Below the pieces are notes generated by a model. It ran no database searches. It was not told where the DNA came from and worked only from the letters and a program-made list of their open reading frames with translations. A stretch of DNA of 23,168 nt from an uncultured Collinsella sp. (lineage in GTDB: Bacteria; Actinomycetota; Coriobacteriia; Coriobacteriales; Coriobacteriaceae), in NCBI GenBank assembly GCA_900541885.1, contig UQKW01000032.1, positions 1-23,168 of the forward strand, read 5' to 3'. Made by a program: the position numbers and the translations under genes. Of the stretch, positions 21,255 to 23,168 are shown piece after piece. Numbering within the stretch: the stretch's first letter is position 1; every line of letters starts with the position of its first letter.

Positions 21255-22136
21255 ATGGAGTTTGTTCTTGATAACGGTTCTATCCGCGTGGCACTGAGCA
21301 CGGCTGGCGGATCGTTCACTTCGATTAAAGCCAACGGTCGCGAGTACCTGTGGCAGGGCGATCCTTCGGTCTGGTCGGGCCAGGCACCCATTTGTTTCCC
21401 GATCTGCGGTGGCCTTCGTGGCGGTCACGCAATGACCATGGGCGGTCGCGAGGTCAAGCTCGCCCGCCACGGCTTTGCTCGCAAGCAGGAGTGGAAGCTC
21501 GAGGAGCAGAGCGACAACATGGTTGTGCTGAGCTTAAGCTCTGCCGACCATGCCGAGTTGCTCGAGCAGTACCCGTATCCGTTTAAGATCGTTGCTCGTT
21601 ACACGATCGATGCGGAGAAGGTGGCCGTGTCGTACGAGGTGACCAATGAGGGCACCGAGGACATGCCGTTCTTTGTGGGCGGTCACCCTGGCTTTAAGTG
21701 CCCGCTTGACGAGGGCGAGTTCTACGACGACTACGAGCTCCGTTTTGAGCAGCGCGAGGCCGCCGAGCTCTGTACTGCCGTTCCCTCGACGGGCCTGATT
21801 GATGTTGAGCATCGCAGCAAGAACCCGATGGTTGGCCATGACCTGCCGCTGACCCACGAACTCTTTGACTTCGCAGAGACCATCTTTGACGTGCTCGAGA
21901 GCCACGTGGTTACGCTTACCAAGAAAACCGAGGACAAGGGCGTGCGCCTGACGTTCCCCGATATGCCATACCTGATTGTGTGGAGCAAGCCCGAGGGCGA
22001 CTTTGTGGCCGTGGAACCGTGGGGCGGCCTGTCCACCTGCTCCGACGAGGACGATATTCTGGAGCACAAGCGCGGCTGCCTGGTGGCCAAGCCGGGAGAG
22101 ACCGTCACCCGCGGCTTTGAGATCGAGATCCTTTAA
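21255..22136 (+). CDS. lacX: Aldose 1-epimerase family protein (LacX-like)
   Basis: A 293-residue protein of the galactose-mutarotase/LacX family, which interconverts alpha and beta anomers of a hexose or hexose phosphate. Conserved positions are His72 in ARHGFAR, His144 in GGHPGF and the likely catalytic Glu254 in EPWGG. Length and context match LacX of Lactococcus lac operons (about 300 residues). ATG 21255 is chosen because AAGGGAAGG lies upstream and an N-terminus MEFVLDNGSI fits the family; the frame is open further upstream without homology. It is followed after 53 bases by lacC. The actual substrate of LacX proteins is poorly known; a role in anomer supply to LacAB is inference. Confidence 0.92.
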   Translation: MEFVLDNGSIRVALSTAGGSFTSIKANGREYLWQGDPSVWSGQAPICFPICGGLRGGHAMTMGGREVKLARHGFARKQEWKLEEQSDNMVVLSLSSADHAELLEQYPYPFKIVARYTIDAEKVAVSYEVTNEGTEDMPFFVGGHPGFKCPLDEGEFYDDYELRFEQREAAELCTAVPSTGLIDVEHRSKNPMVGHDLPLTHELFDFAETIFDVLESHVVTLTKKTEDKGVRLTFPDMPYLIVWSKPEGDFVAVEPWGGLSTCSDEDDILEHKRGCLVAKPGETVTRGFEIEIL

Positions 22137-22189
22137 CGAGCTATCGTATGTTTGGGGCGGGTTATGCCGCCCCGGAACAGGAGTTCAAC

Positions 22190-23125
22190 ATGATTCTGAC
22201 CGTTACCATGAACCCGTCGATTGATACGCGCTATCAGCTCGACAAGCTGATCATCGACGATGTTAACCGCGTGACACCCGAAAAGACCGCTGGCGGCAAG
22301 GGCCTCAACGTGAGTCGCGTGCTGCTGCAGCTGGGTGACGACGTGCTCGCGACCGGCCTGCTCGGCGGCCACATGGGTGCCTATATGGCCGAGCTTATGG
22401 ATGCCGACGGCGTCAAGAACGACTTTGTGCCTATTGCCGGTGAGACGCGCATCTGCCTGAATATCCTGCACGAGGGTAATCAGACCGAGCTGCTGGAGAG
22501 CGGCCCGCAGATCGCCCCGGCCGAGCTCGAGGCCTTTACGGCCAAGTTCGCCGAGCTCGCAGCGAAGGCGGACGTCGTGACGCTTTCGGGCTCGCTGCCG
22601 CGTGGCGTCGATGCCGGCTACTATGCCGAGCTCGTCAAGATCGCCGAGGAGGCGGGCGCCAAGGTGCTGCTCGACACCTCGGGCGCATCGCTGGAGGCCG
22701 CGCTGGAGTCCGACGCTAAGCCTGAGCTCGTAAAGCCCAACCTGACCGAGATTAACGGCCTGCTGGGTACGTCCTTTACGACCGATGATGTCGATGCCCT
22801 GCGCGAGGCGCTTGCCGCCGATGACCGTTTTGCCGGTATCCCCTGGGTTGTCGTTTCGATGGGCGCTGCCGGTTCGGTGGGCTTCCATGAGGGCCGCGCG
22901 TTCCGCGCCAAGACGCCCGCGATTGCGGCTGTGAACGCGACGGGTTCCGGTGACTCGACCATCGCCGGCTTTGCGCATGCCATTGCGGCTGGTGCCGATG
23001 ACGTCACGGTGCTCAAGACCGCCAATACCTGCGGCAAGCTCAACGCTATGGATCCCAAGACCGGCCACCTGGTCATGGATCGCTGGGACGAGATCTACAA
23101 CAACGTTGAAGTAACGGAGCTTTAG
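22190..23125 (+). CDS. lacC: Tagatose-6-phosphate kinase (PfkB family)
   Basis: A 311-residue PfkB-family sugar kinase that phosphorylates tagatose-6-phosphate to tagatose-1,6-bisphosphate with ATP. It has the first PfkB signature AGGKGLNVSRVL (residues 34-45), SGSLPRG (133-139), KPNLTEI (182-188) and the second signature NATGSGDSTIAGF with the catalytic base Asp255. Length matches Lactococcus LacC (310). The start is fixed by CAGGAG six bases before ATG 22190 and the typical MILTVTMNPSID. It could also act on fructose-1-phosphate, like related kinases, but the lacAB context favours tagatose. The aldolase LacD, needed for the next step, is not in the window. Confidence 0.95.
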   Translation: MILTVTMNPSIDTRYQLDKLIIDDVNRVTPEKTAGGKGLNVSRVLLQLGDDVLATGLLGGHMGAYMAELMDADGVKNDFVPIAGETRICLNILHEGNQTELLESGPQIAPAELEAFTAKFAELAAKADVVTLSGSLPRGVDAGYYAELVKIAEEAGAKVLLDTSGASLEAALESDAKPELVKPNLTEINGLLGTSFTTDDVDALREALAADDRFAGIPWVVVSMGAAGSVGFHEGRAFRAKTPAIAAVNATGSGDSTIAGFAHAIAAGADDVTVLKTANTCGKLNAMDPKTGHLVMDRWDEIYNNVEVTEL

Positions 23126-23127
23126 GG

Positions 23128-23168
23128 TTACGCGGTTTTACCAAACCGCGTAACGGCTCGACGCTGCG
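23128..23168 (+). terminator. Hairpin after lacC and start of a repeat copy
   Basis: A perfect 11-bp stem (23128-23138 with 23143-23153, loop TACC) starts two bases after the lacC stop and lacks a T run. The window then ends in TCGACGCTGCG, identical to the first 11 bases of the nested palindrome after lacB. Confidence 0.6.

Overview
The window looks like a chromosomal segment of a GC-rich gut actinobacterium of the Coriobacteriia, most likely Collinsella or a close relative. This assignment rests on codon use, the repeat style and the lac-PTS/tagatose-6-phosphate gene set, and no ribosomal marker is present to confirm it. Nearly everything here serves uptake and breakdown of lactose or related beta-galactosides by a phosphotransferase system (PTS).

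Left edge (1-2702): the 3' part of a lactose-family EIICB permease with its terminator, a decayed LacR-like DeoR repressor fragment, and a Fic-domain protein (minus strand) behind an unusual four-box palindromic operator. This part has more A/T-ending codons than the rest and looks partly acquired.

Middle (2757-17706): three consecutive modules of the same design. Each is a two-gene minus-strand operon (EIICB permease plus GH1 6-phospho-beta-galactosidase) transcribed away from a plus-strand LacI-family regulator. Module 1 is 3068-7629, module 2 is 8043-12801 (hydrolase first) and module 3 is 13063-17706. Tandem arrays of a 57-bp palindrome (nine copies in three arrays, period 79-81 bp) lie beside module 1 and between modules. 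Each divergent promoter carries LacI-type operators of the form ATG-N3-ACGT-N3-CAT, whose variable triplets differ from module to module, as do the two key residues of the regulators' recognition helices. Each also carries a pair of 11-bp boxes exactly 21 bp apart. The same pair occurs before lacF, so a second, shared regulator probably ties the locus together.

Right (17767-23168): a single EIIA gene (lacF), which can serve all the EIICB proteins because none of them carries an EIIA domain; a multi-pass membrane protein of unknown function; then lacA, lacB, an aldose-1-epimerase-like gene (lacX) and lacC. Together these would take galactose-6-phosphate to tagatose-1,6-bisphosphate. The aldolase lacD is not in the window. 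Direct repeats of DeoR style precede lacA, and a nested palindromic element follows lacB and seems to restart after lacC at the window edge.

The expected flow is: LacF phosphorylates the EIICBs, they import and phosphorylate disaccharides, the GH1 enzymes release galactose-6-phosphate, and LacAB and LacC process it. The most interesting signals are regulatory: the paralogue-specific operator code, the shared 21-bp-spaced boxes and the palindrome arrays.
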